A stretch of DNA of 64,000 bases from Pseudomonas putida. Its GTDB lineage: Bacteria; Pseudomonadota; Gammaproteobacteria; Pseudomonadales; Pseudomonadaceae. The notes under the pieces are model-generated. The model saw nothing but the letters and a program-made list of their open reading frames with translations. It did not search any database and had not been told where the DNA came from. A program made the position numbers and the translations under genes. The DNA is taken from the NCBI GenBank assembly GCA_041071465.1, contig CP163498.1, positions 5,288,001 to 5,352,000 of the forward strand, written 5' to 3'. Below are positions 9,754 through 20,239 of the stretch, piece by piece; the first letter of the stretch is position 1; every line of letters begins with the position of its first letter.

Positions 9754-11049
9754 ATGCCTTTGAACAACCAACACACCGCTTCGTACTACGCCGCCACGGC
9801 GCGCGACGCGGCACCCTACCCTAGCCTGGACGGCGAATTGACAGCCGACGTGTGCGTGGTGGGCGGCGGGCTGACCGGGGTCAATACGGCCCTGGAGCTG
9901 GCCGAGCGCGGCCTCTCGGTGGTGCTGCTGGAAGGCCGGCGCATCGGCTGGGGCGCCAGTGGTCGCAATGGCGGCCAGCTGATTCGCGGTATTGGCCATG
10001 ATGTCAGCGGCTTTGCCCGGCATGTCGGCCAGGACGGTGTGCGCTACCTCAAGCAGGCCGGCATCGATTCGGTGGAGCTGGTGGCCGACCGTATCGCCCA
10101 CTATGGCATTGACTGCGACCTGCGCTGGGGCTTTTGCGAGCTGGCCAACACAGCGGCGCAGTTCGCCGCCTTCAAGGATGAGCAGGACGACCTGGCCGCC
10201 CTGGGCTATCGCCATGAAACCCGCCTGGTCGGTGCTGCGCAACTGAACGAGGTCGTTGCCAGCGACCAGTACGCTGGCGGCTTGGTGGACATGGGCTCGG
10301 GCCACCTGCACCCACTTGATCTGGTCCAGGGCGAAGCCCGCGCAGCCCACAGCCTGGGGGTGCGCATCTTCGAACAAAGCCCGGTACTGCGCATCGAGCA
10401 CGGCCCCAGCGTGACCCTGCACACCGCCCGTGGCAAGGTGCGCGCCAGCAGCCTGGTGCTGGGCTGCAACGCCCACCTCGACGAGCTGGAGCCGCGCCTG
10501 AGCGGCAAGGTGCTGCCGGCCGGCAGCTATGTAGTGGCCACCGAGCCCTTGCCCGAAGCTTTGGCCAGCAGCCTGATCCCGCAGAACATGGCGCTGTGCG
10601 ACCAGAAGGTCGGCCTGGACTACTACCGCCTCACCGCCGACCGGCGCCTGCTGTTTGGCGGGGCCTGCCACTATTCCGGGCGTGACCCCAAGGACATTGC
10701 CGCGTACATGCGGCCCAAGGTGTTGAAGGTATTCCCGCAACTGGCCAACGTGCGCATCGACTACCAATGGGGTGGCATGATCGGCATCACCGCCAACCGT
10801 TTCCCCCAGGTCGGGCGCCTGAACCAGCACCCCAACGTCTATTACGCCCAGGGCTATTCCGGGCACGGGCTGAACGTGACGCACTGGACAGCGAAGCTGC
10901 TGGCAGAAAGCATCGCCCTTGGTCACAGCCACGGCCTGGATGTGTTCAGCGCCGTGCCGCACCTCACCTTCCCTGGCGGCAAGGCATTGCGCTCGCCGTT
11001 GCTGGCACTGGGCATGCTGTGGTACCGGTTGCGCGAAGCGCTGGGGTGA
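9754..11049 (+). CDS. FAD-dependent gamma-glutamylputrescine oxidase-like enzyme (DAO family)
   Basis: A 431-residue flavoprotein starting 13 bases after the binding-protein gene. The dinucleotide-binding GGGLTGVNTALELAERG is at 37-53, and GWGASGRNGGQL, typical of the PuuB group of glycine/D-amino-acid oxidases, is at about 66-77. The C-terminal FAD-binding part (GYSGHGLNVTHW) is present. PuuB oxidises gamma-glutamylputrescine to the aldehyde plus ammonia and peroxide, the step after the GS-like ligase encoded upstream. The operon order ligase, binding protein, oxidase supports this. The substrate could also be a spermidine or monoamine derivative. Confidence 0.82.
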   Translation: MPLNNQHTASYYAATARDAAPYPSLDGELTADVCVVGGGLTGVNTALELAERGLSVVLLEGRRIGWGASGRNGGQLIRGIGHDVSGFARHVGQDGVRYLKQAGIDSVELVADRIAHYGIDCDLRWGFCELANTAAQFAAFKDEQDDLAALGYRHETRLVGAAQLNEVVASDQYAGGLVDMGSGHLHPLDLVQGEARAAHSLGVRIFEQSPVLRIEHGPSVTLHTARGKVRASSLVLGCNAHLDELEPRLSGKVLPAGSYVVATEPLPEALASSLIPQNMALCDQKVGLDYYRLTADRRLLFGGACHYSGRDPKDIAAYMRPKVLKVFPQLANVRIDYQWGGMIGITANRFPQVGRLNQHPNVYYAQGYSGHGLNVTHWTAKLLAESIALGHSHGLDVFSAVPHLTFPGGKALRSPLLALGMLWYRLREALG

Positions 11050-11218
11050 GTTCGGGGTGGATTTTGCGGCGCCCGGGAGATCGAGCGCCGCGCGGGCGGC
11101 GCTCGGTCTTCCAGGCACCAGATGATCCAAGACGAGCACTTGGGATTAAACCCACTGGCCAACTGTCACGCACCTGCTAGCGTTGTTGAGGCCGACCTCT
11201 CAAGGATGCCTCTTCATC

Positions 11219-11896
11219 ATGAAATCACTGCATCGCATTACCCTGTTGTGCGCCGCCCTGCTTGCGGTGGCCGCTTGCTCCAGCAATCGCGTGGACCCCA
11301 AGGATTACTCCGGCTTCCTCAAGGATTACAGCCGGCTGCAGGAGGCCAAGAGCCCGTCGGGTGACCCGGTAATGCGCTGGATCGACCCCAAGGTCAACGT
11401 CAACCAGTACAGCCAGGTGTTCATCGAGCCCAGCCAGTTCTACCCCAAGCCGCAGCCGACAGCGGTGATCTCGCAGCAGACCTTGCAGGAGATCACCCGC
11501 TACTTCAATGAAGCTCTGCGCCGTGAAATGGGTAGCGTAGTGCCCTTGGCCAAGGGGCCAGGCCCCGGGGTGATCGTGGTGCGCCCTGCAATCACCGCGG
11601 TGTCTACCAGCAACGAGGGACTCAAGCCGTACGAGGTGATCCCTATCGCGCTGATTTCGGCGGGGGTGAACACCGCCATGGGTGGCCGTGATCAGGAGGT
11701 GGATGTCGGCGTGGAAGCAGCATTCCTCGATGGTGCCAGCCAGAAGGTACTGGCCCAGGTGGTACGCAAAGGTACCGGCCAGGAGCTGGAAAACGATACC
11801 CAGAAGCTGACCTTGAATGATGTCAAGCCAGTGCTCGATGGCTGGGCCAAGGACATGCGTGCGAGCTTCCTGGCGGCGAAGCAGAAAGCTCGCTGA
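11219..11896 (+). CDS. DUF3313-type lipoprotein
   Basis: A 225-residue protein from the ATG at 11219 (AAGGA about ten bases upstream). A lipoprotein signal is plain: positively charged start, hydrophobic LLCAALLAVAA, then lipobox Cys (VAAC-SS). The mature part resembles DUF3313 lipoproteins, with a conserved VFIEPSQFYPKPQP region. Function unknown; likely outer-membrane anchored. It is 170 bases after the oxidase, so it may be a separate unit, and it converges on sdaA across a clear hairpin. Confidence 0.75.
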   Translation: MKSLHRITLLCAALLAVAACSSNRVDPKDYSGFLKDYSRLQEAKSPSGDPVMRWIDPKVNVNQYSQVFIEPSQFYPKPQPTAVISQQTLQEITRYFNEALRREMGSVVPLAKGPGPGVIVVRPAITAVSTSNEGLKPYEVIPIALISAGVNTAMGGRDQEVDVGVEAAFLDGASQKVLAQVVRKGTGQELENDTQKLTLNDVKPVLDGWAKDMRASFLAAKQKAR

Positions 11897-11924
11897 TGCG
11901 GTTTTGACCCGGTTGTTCAATGCG

Positions 11925-11954
11925 GTCGCTTGCAGGAGCACGCCTGCAAGCGAC
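11925..11954. terminator. Bidirectional hairpin between lipoprotein gene and sdaA
   Basis: Twelve-base perfect arms GTCGCTTGCAGG and CCTGCAAGCGAC separated by six bases, lying between two converging stop codons (11896, 11966). The stem is strong and flanked by GTTAAAAC on one side. Confidence 0.65.
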
Positions 11955-11965
11955 TGCGTTAAAAC

Positions 11966-13341
11966 TCAGCACTCAACAAACGCAACAGCCAAACCGCCGC
12001 GCGAGGTTTCCTTGTAATTGGCATGCATATCCGCACCGGTATCACGCATGGTGCGGATGACCCTGTCGAGCGAGATGAAGTGCTCGCCATCTCCCCGCAG
12101 CGCCATCTGTACAGCGTTGATCGCTTTGACTGCAGCAATCGCATTGCGCTCGATGCACGGCACCTGCACCAGGCCGCCCACCGGGTCGCAGGTCAGCCCA
12201 AGGTTGTGCTCCAGGGCAATCTCGGCCGCATTTTCCAGTTGCGGCAGCGTAGCCCCCAGCACCTGCGCCAGGCCAGCAGCGGCCATCGAGCAGGCTGAGC
12301 CGACCTCCCCCTGGCAACCCACTTCGGCACCGGAGATCGATGCATTCTTCTTGCACAAGATGCCGACTGCCGCTGCGCCAAGCAGGAAGTCCACGACATC
12401 AGCGTCGCAGGCGTTGGGATTGAACTTCATGTAGTAGTGCAATACCGCCGGGATAATACCGGCGGCACCGTTGGTGGGCGCGGTAACCATACGCCCACCG
12501 GCGGCATTCTCTTCATTGACCGCCAGGGCGAACAGGTTGACCCATTCCATGGCGCCAAGGGTCGAGCCAATCACGTTGGGCTTGCCAAGTTCCTGCAGGC
12601 TGCGGTGCAGCCGCGCGGCGCGACGCTTGACGTGCAAGCCGCCTGGCAGGATGCCCTCATTGCGCAGACCGTTCGCCACGCACTCACGCATGGCCGCCCA
12701 GATGCGCAGTAACCCTTCCCGGACCTCGGCCTCCGGGCGCCAGGCGCATTCGTTGGCCATCATCAGTTGCGCCACGCTCAGGTCATGGCCCTTGCACAAA
12801 GCCAGCAATTGGGCGCCACTGTCGAACTCATAGGGTAGTCGCACTGCATTCGTTTCGCCTGCCGGCGCATCGATCTCGGCCTGCTCGACGATGAAACCGC
12901 CGCCCACCGAATAATACGTCTGGCACAACAGGCTACCCTGCCCGTCCATGGCCTCCAGGCTCATGGCATTGGGGTGATAAGGCAGGTTCTCGTCGAGCAG
13001 CAGCATGTCACGGCCATATTCGAAGGCCAGCGGATGGCTGCCATCGAGCATCAGGCAGTGCTCCTGCAGGGCCTGGCCTATACGCGATTCGATAGTGGCT
13101 GGGTCGATGCGGTCTGGCCACTGGCCCATCAGGCCAAGCAGGCACGCACGGTCGGTGGCATGGCCAACCCCGGTCGCCGACAGCGAGCCATACAGCCGCA
13201 CCTCCACGCGCGTTACCCGCGCCAGCAGCCCCTGCTCGCGCAGGGCCTGGGCAAAGGTAGCGGCCGCCGCATCGGGCCGACGGTGTGAGAACTGGACGGC
13301 CCGATGCCGATTTTGAAAAGGTCGAAAACACTGATAGCCAT
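11966..13341 (-). pseudogene. sdaA: L-serine dehydratase (SdaA), frameshifted at about 13266
   Basis: The true start is the ATG at 13341: [20 protein letters not shown] then VGPMR, the canonical family start. One base is missing in the GC-only stretch at 13261-13269, so the frame slips before [13 protein letters not shown] and resumes as TRVEVRLYGSLSATGVGHAT. Restored, the protein is 458 residues, the usual length for single-chain bacterial serine dehydratase. Cysteines for the 4Fe-4S cluster lie in CKKNASISGAEVGCQGEVG and the C-terminal TGADMHANYKETSRGGLAV is intact. It deaminates L-serine to pyruvate. The missing base is probably an error. The divergent LysR gene is the likely regulator. 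Confidence 0.88.
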
Positions 13342-13487
13342 GCTAATGCCTGACCGTACCCTGATATGCATCCACAGTACGGTTGTCTGAAGAAATTGAG
13401 CGATATTGCGATTTTGCGCGATACTGACGCGCTGACTCACGGATGACCAACGAAACTTTCTAAGCAAGGCTTTAGTGGTACTAAACG

Positions 13488-14429
13488 ATGCGACGACAAC
13501 TCAATGGTCAGATGTTCGTCTGGCTGCATGTATTCGCCTGCGCAGCCCGGCACCTATCCTTCACCCGCTGCGCCGAAGAACTGCACATCACCCCGGGCGC
13601 GGTCAGCCAGCAGATGCGTCAGCTGGAAGAACGCCTGGGCTATCGGCTGTTTCTGCGTCGAGCGCGGGGCGTGGAACTGAGCGCCGAGGGGCAACGCCTC
13701 GCCCAGACTGTGGCCGAGGCCTATGGCAGCATCGAGGCCGAGCTGCTGCGGCTGGACGCAGGAGAAATTCGCGGCACGTTGCGCGTCCGTTCAATCCCCT
13801 CATTCCTGGCCAAATGGCTCACGCCTCGCTTACCGCGTTTTCAACAGCGTTACCCGGATATCGAACTGCGTCTGGTAGCCGAAGACAGCGCCCAGGCGCT
13901 GACCCCGGGTGACTTCGACCTGGCCATCGACCTGAACGATGGCAGTTACCCCGGCATGCTCTCGACGCCACTGCTGGACGAGCAGATCTTCCCGGTGTGC
14001 TCACCCATGCTGTTGCGCGGGCGCCCGCCGTTACACGGGCCCGCCGATCTGGCGCACTACCCGCTGCTGCACGACATCACTGCCTGGCGCGGTAGTTCGG
14101 AATATGCCGAGTGGGAGTTCTATCTGGAAGGCATTGGCGCCGTCGGGCTGGATGTGCGGCGTGGGCATACCTTCAACCGCAACCACCTGACCATCGAGGC
14201 CGCGATTGCCGGCATCGGCGTAGCGATCGCCCGGCGCACGCTACTCAACGACGAACTGGAGCGCGGCGCTTTGATCGTGCCGTTTGGTGTGCCAATCGCC
14301 AACCACAAGCGTTATGTGGTGCATTACCCGCCAGGTGGCTTGAACCAGCCAGGCGCGCGGGCAGTGCATGACTGGCTGGTGGAGGAAGCGCGTGTGTTCA
14401 GGGAGCTGCATCCGCTGAACAAGGAATAG
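13488..14429 (+). CDS. LysR-family regulator (GcvA/DsdC-like), divergent from sdaA
   Basis: A 313-residue LysR protein with an HTH at about 8-65 ([20 protein letters not shown], then [20 protein letters not shown]), followed by an effector-binding domain. The HTH pattern ([24 protein letters not shown]) is that of the GcvA/AmpR/DsdC branch. It is divergent from the serine dehydratase gene (146 bp between starts), so control of serine degradation is likely, perhaps with serine or glycine as effector (inference). It converges on the exopolysaccharide cluster, ending ten bases before the priming transferase stop. Confidence 0.8.
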   Translation: MRRQLNGQMFVWLHVFACAARHLSFTRCAEELHITPGAVSQQMRQLEERLGYRLFLRRARGVELSAEGQRLAQTVAEAYGSIEAELLRLDAGEIRGTLRVRSIPSFLAKWLTPRLPRFQQRYPDIELRLVAEDSAQALTPGDFDLAIDLNDGSYPGMLSTPLLDEQIFPVCSPMLLRGRPPLHGPADLAHYPLLHDITAWRGSSEYAEWEFYLEGIGAVGLDVRRGHTFNRNHLTIEAAIAGIGVAIARRTLLNDELERGALIVPFGVPIANHKRYVVHYPPGGLNQPGARAVHDWLVEEARVFRELHPLNKE

Positions 14430-14439
14430 CCCAACAGGT

Positions 14440-15861
14440 TCAATAGGCCTGTTTACCTGTGAACGCATTGAGCGTGCGCACCAGGATCACGAAGTCCAGC
14501 CACAACGACCAGTTGTTGATGTACTCGATGTCCGAGTCCACCCGCTGGATCATTTGCTCGATGTCTTTGGTCTCCCCTCTGAACCCGCGCACCTGCGCCA
14601 GGCCTGTCATGCCGGGCTTGATGTTGTGGCGGGCAAAGTAGTCGACGATATCCTGCGAATACAAGGTGTCGTGCTGCAAGGCATGTGGCCTGGGCCCGAC
14701 CAGCGACATTTCCCCGGTCAGCACATTGAACAACTGCGGCAGTTCATCCAGGCTGGTACGGCGGATGAACGCGCCAATACGCGTGAGCCGTGGGTCGTTT
14801 TTCTGCGCCTGTTTGACCTCGCCATTCTCTGGCTGGTGAACGTGCATGCTGCGAAATTTCCAGATACGGAATGATTCCCCTGTCCAACCGGTGCGTTCCT
14901 GGCGGAAGAACACCGGGCCGCGGCTGTCGAGCTTGATAGCCAACGCAACCGCCAACAGCACCGGTGATGCGAACAGCAGAATCAAGGCTGCCAGCACCCG
15001 GTCCTCGAGGTTTTTCAAGAACAGACTCATGCCCGTCAGCGGCGTTTCCGACAAGGTCAGCACCGGAATGCCGGCAATTTCCCGCACGCTGTGGTTGATC
15101 AGGCGCAACGAGAAGATATCCGGTACCCAGTTGACCGCAATGCACTTGTCGAGCAACTTGAAATACACGTCATTGATGACTTCAGAGCCGCCCAATGGCG
15201 TTACCAGGTACACGGTGCGGATTGCATGTTGGGCCACCAGTTCGTCGAGGTCGGCAATGTGCCCCAACACTGGCAGGCGCTGTTTGCCCTCGGCATTCTC
15301 GCGCCCCTGCTCATCGGCCTTGTCGATCAGTACACAACCTAGCACCCGCTCGCCAAACCAGGGGTTGTTGCTGATCTTCTGGTACAGGAAATTGGCCAGG
15401 TCGCCGGCGCCAATGATCAGCGCATTGTCCAGGCGCGCATGCGCGCTAAAGCGTTTTTGCAGTTCGCGTACGGCAAAATGCAAAAACAACTGGGCGATAT
15501 AGCCAATGACGAATAGCTGCCCCACCAATAGCCGCGAATAGGTTTCGCTCTGTTTGGTCAGGAAGGCCATGACCACCAGGAAGCAAAAGGTTGCCGACCA
15601 GGCTTTGAACAGGCGGAAGGCCTTGATCGAAAGCCCCACGTTGGTGCGATAAATGGCGTAATGATCATAAATCACGGCCAGTGCGCCAATCAGCAACAGC
15701 AGCATGATCACGTAATCGGAGGTGATGTAGCCGAACTGGTCGTAGATCAGGTACCAGGCGATACCGGTCACGGCAATGCCATCGAGGCCGGCCTGAATGG
15801 CGTTACTGACACTGCTTCTTCTCTGGAGTAAGGAACGACTGCTTCTGGGTTCGAAAACCAT
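14440..15861 (-). CDS. Undecaprenyl-phosphate hexose-1-phosphate transferase (WcaJ-like priming enzyme)
   Basis: A 473-residue polyisoprenyl-phosphate hexose-1-phosphotransferase. The start at 15861 (MVFEPRSS) has GAGG six bases upstream. Four or five hydrophobic helices lie in residues 20-140, then a CoA-binding-like middle domain ([17 protein letters not shown]), one more helix, and the C-terminal bacterial sugar transferase domain with [23 protein letters not shown] and [10 protein letters not shown]. It loads the first sugar phosphate on undecaprenyl phosphate at the inner membrane, starting exopolysaccharide repeat-unit assembly. It is the last gene of the leftward cluster arm. Confidence 0.88.
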   Translation of the reverse strand: MVFEPRSSRSLLQRRSSVSNAIQAGLDGIAVTGIAWYLIYDQFGYITSDYVIMLLLLIGALAVIYDHYAIYRTNVGLSIKAFRLFKAWSATFCFLVVMAFLTKQSETYSRLLVGQLFVIGYIAQLFLHFAVRELQKRFSAHARLDNALIIGAGDLANFLYQKISNNPWFGERVLGCVLIDKADEQGRENAEGKQRLPVLGHIADLDELVAQHAIRTVYLVTPLGGSEVINDVYFKLLDKCIAVNWVPDIFSLRLINHSVREIAGIPVLTLSETPLTGMSLFLKNLEDRVLAALILLFASPVLLAVALAIKLDSRGPVFFRQERTGWTGESFRIWKFRSMHVHQPENGEVKQAQKNDPRLTRIGAFIRRTSLDELPQLFNVLTGEMSLVGPRPHALQHDTLYSQDIVDYFARHNIKPGMTGLAQVRGFRGETKDIEQMIQRVDSDIEYINNWSLWLDFVILVRTLNAFTGKQAY

Positions 15862-16038
15862 TTCAGACCTCATCAATTTGAGCGTAGCAAGTGCCTTCCA
15901 TCAAACAGCAAGTCTTGAAACCAGCTTATGCAAAGCCAGTGAAGCAGGTTCGCGGGGCCCCCAAGCCATTGATCTCACTGTAGCAGCCACCCGCCGCTGG
16001 CGTGCCCGGAATCGCCGCTGCTACGCATTTTGGCCGAT

Positions 16039-16791
16039 TCATACGGTGCGCCTGGCCGAAACCGCCGCCCGCCGGTACAACAACGTGCGCAACAGGAACA
16101 GCGGGTTACCCACCACATAACGCAGGAACAGGCGCTTGGGTTCGCGCAACAACCGGTACAGCCACTCGCCACCCAGACGCCGCAACCACTCGGGGGCCCG
16201 GCTGACCTTGCCGCCGAGAAAGTCCAGAATCGCCCCGCCGCAGACGATCAGGCAGGGCACGCCAATGGCTGCCAATTCTGCCGCTACCGCTTCCTGCTTG
16301 GGCATGCCCATGCCCAGTACGATCAGTTCGGGCTGCTGCTCGCGGGCCAGCTGCAGATAGGTTTCAACGTTGGCAAAACCATCGTGAACTGACACCGGCA
16401 CAATGCCAAACTCGGCTTCACAGCGTTGTACCGCCTGGCCCAGATAAGGTTGCCGTGTGCCCCAGAAAGCGACTTTGCGCCCACGGTATGCAGCCATGAG
16501 GCGGGGAATGAAGTCGGTGCCGTTCATGTTCAGCCCAGGCTCCAGCCCCAACCGGCGATACAGGATCGCCATGCCAGAACCATCACGCAGCAGCACATCC
16601 GCGGCAGTTAGTGCCCCGCAGTAGGCGCCATCGCGCACCACCAGGTTCATCGCATGGGCATTGACGAAGCCCAGCACGGTGGCCGACTCCGGCGTGGCCA
16701 GGCGCTCGAGCAGGTGCTGCGCGGCAGCGTCGTCGACGACCACTTCCAGCTTTTCGATAACACGCTTCCAGCGATGTGGCCACTGTGCCAT
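16039..16791 (-). CDS. WecG/TagA/CpsF-family glycosyltransferase
   Basis: A 250-residue GT26 protein. Diagnostic motifs are present: FVNAHAMNLVVRD, LRDGSGMAILYRRLG, NGTDFIPRLM, and GMGMPKQE with a downstream GGAILDFLGG. The C-terminal arginine-rich tail (PEWLRRLGGEWLYRLLREPK) fits membrane association. This family adds N-acetylmannosamine-type sugars to lipid-linked acceptors; the donor here is unknown. Its start overlaps the stop of the upstream glycosyltransferase (ATGA), so the two are translationally coupled. A 160-bp gap with an inverted repeat (15980-16024) separates it from the priming transferase. Confidence 0.87.
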   Translation of the reverse strand: MAQWPHRWKRVIEKLEVVVDDAAAQHLLERLATPESATVLGFVNAHAMNLVVRDGAYCGALTAADVLLRDGSGMAILYRRLGLEPGLNMNGTDFIPRLMAAYRGRKVAFWGTRQPYLGQAVQRCEAEFGIVPVSVHDGFANVETYLQLAREQQPELIVLGMGMPKQEAVAAELAAIGVPCLIVCGGAILDFLGGKVSRAPEWLRRLGGEWLYRLLREPKRLFLRYVVGNPLFLLRTLLYRRAAVSARRTV

Positions 16792-17978
16792 CAGTCGTCA
16801 TCCCGTTTTGAACGCACCCATTCAACCTGGCGCTTGATCAGGAAACTCAAGTACAAGGGGACCTTTCTTGCCGCGTAGAACGGCGCGTACAACAGTACCG
16901 AGAACGGTATCAGCTCACGGCAGAAACGCGCCCAGGCCAACACCACGGCCAAGCCCAGCATGGCCAAGGCGGCAAGTGCCAGCCACGCCGGTGCCGCCAG
17001 GCCGAACAGCAGGTACGCCAGCCAGGCCAGCAGGTTAAGCCCGAGCAAGGACAACACCAGCAACGCCAGGGGGGGCACCAGCAAGTCCAGGGTCATGGCC
17101 GCCAGGCTGCCGTTGCGCTGAGTAATGGCAGCCAGCGCCCGTTTGGGCGCGTCGGCCAGCATCAAACCCAGATGGCCGTGCTCCCAGCGCGTGCGCTGGC
17201 TGTTGAGGCCTTGCTGGCTGAGCGGAAACTGGCTGGTAACCAATGCCTCGGGGCAGAACACAGGGGGCTTGCCCTGCTGGCAAAGGTCCAGGCCAAGCTT
17301 CACATCCTCGACCAGGTGACCATTGGCCAGGTTGATCAGGCTCAGGTCATGCCAACCAAACGCCATGCCTGCACCCATCAGCTGGCATGGCAGGCCCAGG
17401 CGCGACCAGCCGCGTGGCCGCACCAGGTTCTTGACGCGCCAGGCGAACTCGGCCACCTGCACCTTCAACCCAGCACCTGCCGAGGCACGCATCAGGTACA
17501 GCGACTGTACTGGGCGGGCAACTTCGCGGCAGCGGCGCGCCAGGCAGTCGATTGCCCCTTCGCCCACCTGGCAGTCGGCATCCACCACGATGACGACTTC
17601 GGGTGGCCGCTGAGCCAGGTGACGCACGCCAAAGTCCAAGGCGTAGCCTTTGCCGCGCAACCGCGTATCGTAGCGCTCGACCACTTGCGCACCAGCCTCT
17701 CGCGCGAGCTGGGCAGTGTCGTCCGAGCAGTTGTCCGCCACCACCAGCAAGCGGTCACCGTCCAGCAGTTGCGGGACAATACTGGCCAACGTCGCGCGAA
17801 TGATCGAAGCCTCATCGTGGGCAGGCACCAACACCGCTACCGACGGGCGCCCGCCAGTGCCCTGGGGCTTAGACCGCGCCGGCAGGCAGGCCAGCAACAC
17901 CTGCAGCAACAGCACCAACACCGGCACCAGGACGATGATCGCCAGCAGGCCCAGTAACCAACCCAATACACTTATCAT
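16791..17978 (-). CDS. Membrane family-2 glycosyltransferase
   Basis: A 395-residue processive-type GT2. One N-terminal helix (residues 2-32), then the GT-A domain with VLVPAHDEASII, VADNCSDDT, the DxD-like VDADCQVG, and QRTRWEHG (QxxRW motif), then three or four C-terminal membrane helices (about 290-370). The topology matches enzymes that polymerise or add sugars on the cytoplasmic face of the membrane. It overlaps both neighbours by four bases, so it is in a tightly coupled operon. The sugar specificity is not readable. Confidence 0.85.
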   Translation of the reverse strand: MISVLGWLLGLLAIIVLVPVLVLLLQVLLACLPARSKPQGTGGRPSVAVLVPAHDEASIIRATLASIVPQLLDGDRLLVVADNCSDDTAQLAREAGAQVVERYDTRLRGKGYALDFGVRHLAQRPPEVVIVVDADCQVGEGAIDCLARRCREVARPVQSLYLMRASAGAGLKVQVAEFAWRVKNLVRPRGWSRLGLPCQLMGAGMAFGWHDLSLINLANGHLVEDVKLGLDLCQQGKPPVFCPEALVTSQFPLSQQGLNSQRTRWEHGHLGLMLADAPKRALAAITQRNGSLAAMTLDLLVPPLALLVLSLLGLNLLAWLAYLLFGLAAPAWLALAALAMLGLAVVLAWARFCRELIPFSVLLYAPFYAARKVPLYLSFLIKRQVEWVRSKRDDD

Positions 17979-19176
17979 GCGTATGCCTTGAAATAGCCGG
18001 CCAGCCTGGCCGCCTCGGTGTCGATGTCATGCCGCTGCAAGACTCGCTGGTAGGCCGCTTCGCCCATGTGCTGCAGCACTTCGGCCGGTTGCGCCAGGCA
18101 GTCGGCCATGGCTGCCGCCAGCTCGTCCACGGCACCGGCAGGGAATAACCAGCCGTTCTCGCCAGGGCGTACCAGCTCAGGGATACCCGCCACATAGGTA
18201 GTCAGCACGGGTCGGCGCAAGGCCATGGCTTCCATGATGACCACGGGCAAGCCCTCGGCGAAGCTGGGTAGCACCAGCGCACGGGCGGCAAGGATTTCTT
18301 CGCGCACCTGCGCGCTGCTGATCCAGCCGGTGATGCGCACCTGCGCCTGCAGGCCGTGTCGGGCAATCAACGCCCGATCTCCTCGCGCATTTCCCCGTCA
18401 CCTGCCAGCACCAGCTCGAAGTCGATTGATTGGGCCGCGAGGCGGTGCGCCGCCTCAAGCAGCAACAACTGGCCTTTCTGTTCGCAAAGGCGCCCGACAC
18501 ACACCAGGCGTGGTGCGCAAGGCACGTTAACCGGCGCCACATCATGGAAACCACGTTCCAGGCCGCAATGCACCACCTTCACCTTGCCCCAATGCTCGTG
18601 GGCCACCCACCGGTACAGTTGGCTGCGCCCGTACGAGCTTACCGCCGCGACAAAGGCGGCACGCCGCACCTTCTCACCCATGTGCAGGAACTGTGGTTTA
18701 TCGAACTCTTCCGGCCCATGCACGGTGAAGCTGTAAGCCGGCCCGCCCAGGACGTTGGCCAGCATCACCACTTCAGTAGAGTTGGTACCGAAATGTGCAT
18801 GCACGTGTGTCGCCTCCCCTGCCTGCAACCACTGCAGCACCTGGCAGGCCTCGGCCAGGTAGACCAGATGGTAGGGCCAGGCACGATCGGCCCGTAAACC
18901 AAGGCGCATGGCCAGCCACAGCGCCTGGAAAAACCGCCGCGGCTGCGCACGCAGCACTTGCCACGTAGGCCCCAGCAGCCCCTTCAGCCCGCCTTGCAGT
19001 ACGTAGCGGGTCTTGTCCCGTTCGGTTGCATCCTCGGCATCCTGCACCTGGGCGTCCCACCCGCGCAGCGCTATACGCTGCACATCCATCCCCTGGCGCT
19101 CCAGCGCCAGAATTTCGCGACGTATGAAACTGTGGCTGACCTTCGGGTACTGATTGATGAAGTAAGCAATGCGCAT
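17975..19176 (-). pseudogene. Family-4 (GT-B) glycosyltransferase, frameshifted at about 18371
   Basis: The first frame (MRIAYFINQYPKVSHSFIRR to AGDGEMREEIGR) and second frame (IARHGLQAQVRITGW to ARLAGYFKAYA) together make one GT4 protein. One C is missing at 18371 (CAACGCCC for CAACCGCCC); on the coding strand GGGCGTTGA creates a stop where GGGCGGTTGATT would read through. Restored length is 400 residues. The C-terminal half has the nucleotide-sugar motif PSFAEGLPVVIMEAMA with the E-x7-E pair. The N-terminal half has QYPKVSHSFI, typical of colanic-acid-type transferases. Probably a sequencing error in an exopolysaccharide transferase gene. Confidence 0.87.
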
Positions 19177-19225
19177 ACGAATCCAGATCCAAACCCGCTT
19201 GATGACGTACCTTCCCTGGCAACCT

Positions 19226-20230
19226 TCACTTCAGGCTGTCGACCACGGGAGGTCTGTCCACTGCCGATGCACTCACAGCAAATGCATCCCCCTGTTTTCC
19301 TTGTAGTCCAAGGTTGTGATTGCTGCTTGGCAATGCTGCCTGCAAGCGGGTAAAAACATCGTCGAGCAACGCCTCGCGGCGGCGGTACATCGCCCGTTTC
19401 TTCGCCGGGATGTCGGCTTGCGCCCGTTGCGCCGGGGCCAGCGGCAGGGTGAAAAAGTCCTCACGGTCAGACGCGGTGGCGCCGTGCTCCTGCCAGATCA
19501 CGTCATAGTTGGCTGCAAGGTCCTGGCCCTTGTCGTTGCCAAAATACGGGTGTCGATGGTGCCGACAGGTATCGTTGACGGCATACAGCCGCGTCACACC
19601 CAAGCTCCTGGCCAGGCATTTCAATGCTTCGAGCAGCAGGCTGCGTGGGCGCAGCCCTTCGAAGTCCTTGGTCAGGTCGCGGTAGATGGCCAGCGAAGTT
19701 TCACTGTCGATGCCTTTATGGATGCCCTGCACCGCACCGATGAACAGGCTTGGTTCACCTTGGCCATGGCCCAGGGTAAAGGCCAGGGATGCCACGCGCA
19801 GGTCGCCTTGGAACAGGTTCAACACCAGCTCGCCTTCGCGCTTGAACCAGATCGGCCGGTCCAGCACCAGGCTGCAGCCCGGCGAATGGCTGGACAGGTC
19901 ACACAGCCGCAGGCTTTCGTCGCGCCCCAGCAGTAACAACGCCGGAAACTGCCCAGTCACCAGTTCGAAGTGCGTAGCCACCACATCCAAACGCTGTGGG
20001 GCCTCCCAACATTGGCTGATGTAAGGCCATTGAACGACACCAATGCAATCCACACCCAGCCGATGCAAACCATCCGGGCCCAGCGCCGAGGTCATGCGCC
20101 GCATGAACCCGTTCAGCTCAGGCCACTGCCTGGCGATCTGCCGCGTCAACTTGTACTTGTTGTGCAACGCCCGCAACGAGTAACCCGGTTGCAAGGTGAA
20201 CACGCTTTTCACGAGGGTGCCGAGCATCAT
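19226..20230 (-). CDS. VirK/YbjX family protein (DUF535)
   Basis: A 334-residue DUF535 protein with the family's features: an N-terminal basic region, WFKREGELVLNLFQGD, FIGAVQGIHKGIDSE and RLYAVNDTCRHHRHPYFG. Members have been linked to surface or lipid A-related phenotypes in enterobacteria, but no biochemical role is established. Two adjacent ATG codons open the frame; GAGAG is upstream. It sits between two glycosyltransferase genes on the same strand with small gaps (ten bases upstream), so it is part of the exopolysaccharide operon. A role in acylation or envelope assembly is only a guess. Confidence 0.8.
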   Translation of the reverse strand: MMLGTLVKSVFTLQPGYSLRALHNKYKLTRQIARQWPELNGFMRRMTSALGPDGLHRLGVDCIGVVQWPYISQCWEAPQRLDVVATHFELVTGQFPALLLLGRDESLRLCDLSSHSPGCSLVLDRPIWFKREGELVLNLFQGDLRVASLAFTLGHGQGEPSLFIGAVQGIHKGIDSETSLAIYRDLTKDFEGLRPRSLLLEALKCLARSLGVTRLYAVNDTCRHHRHPYFGNDKGQDLAANYDVIWQEHGATASDREDFFTLPLAPAQRAQADIPAKKRAMYRRREALLDDVFTRLQAALPSSNHNLGLQGKQGDAFAVSASAVDRPPVVDSLK

Positions 20231-20239
20231 GGGTTTCTC

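Noticed and set aside
15980..16024. GTAGCAGC/GCTGCTAC inverted repeat before the priming transferase as a JUMPstart/ops element
   Set aside because: The repeat is real but the ops core GGCGGTAGCGT is absent; it may be only a weak hairpin.
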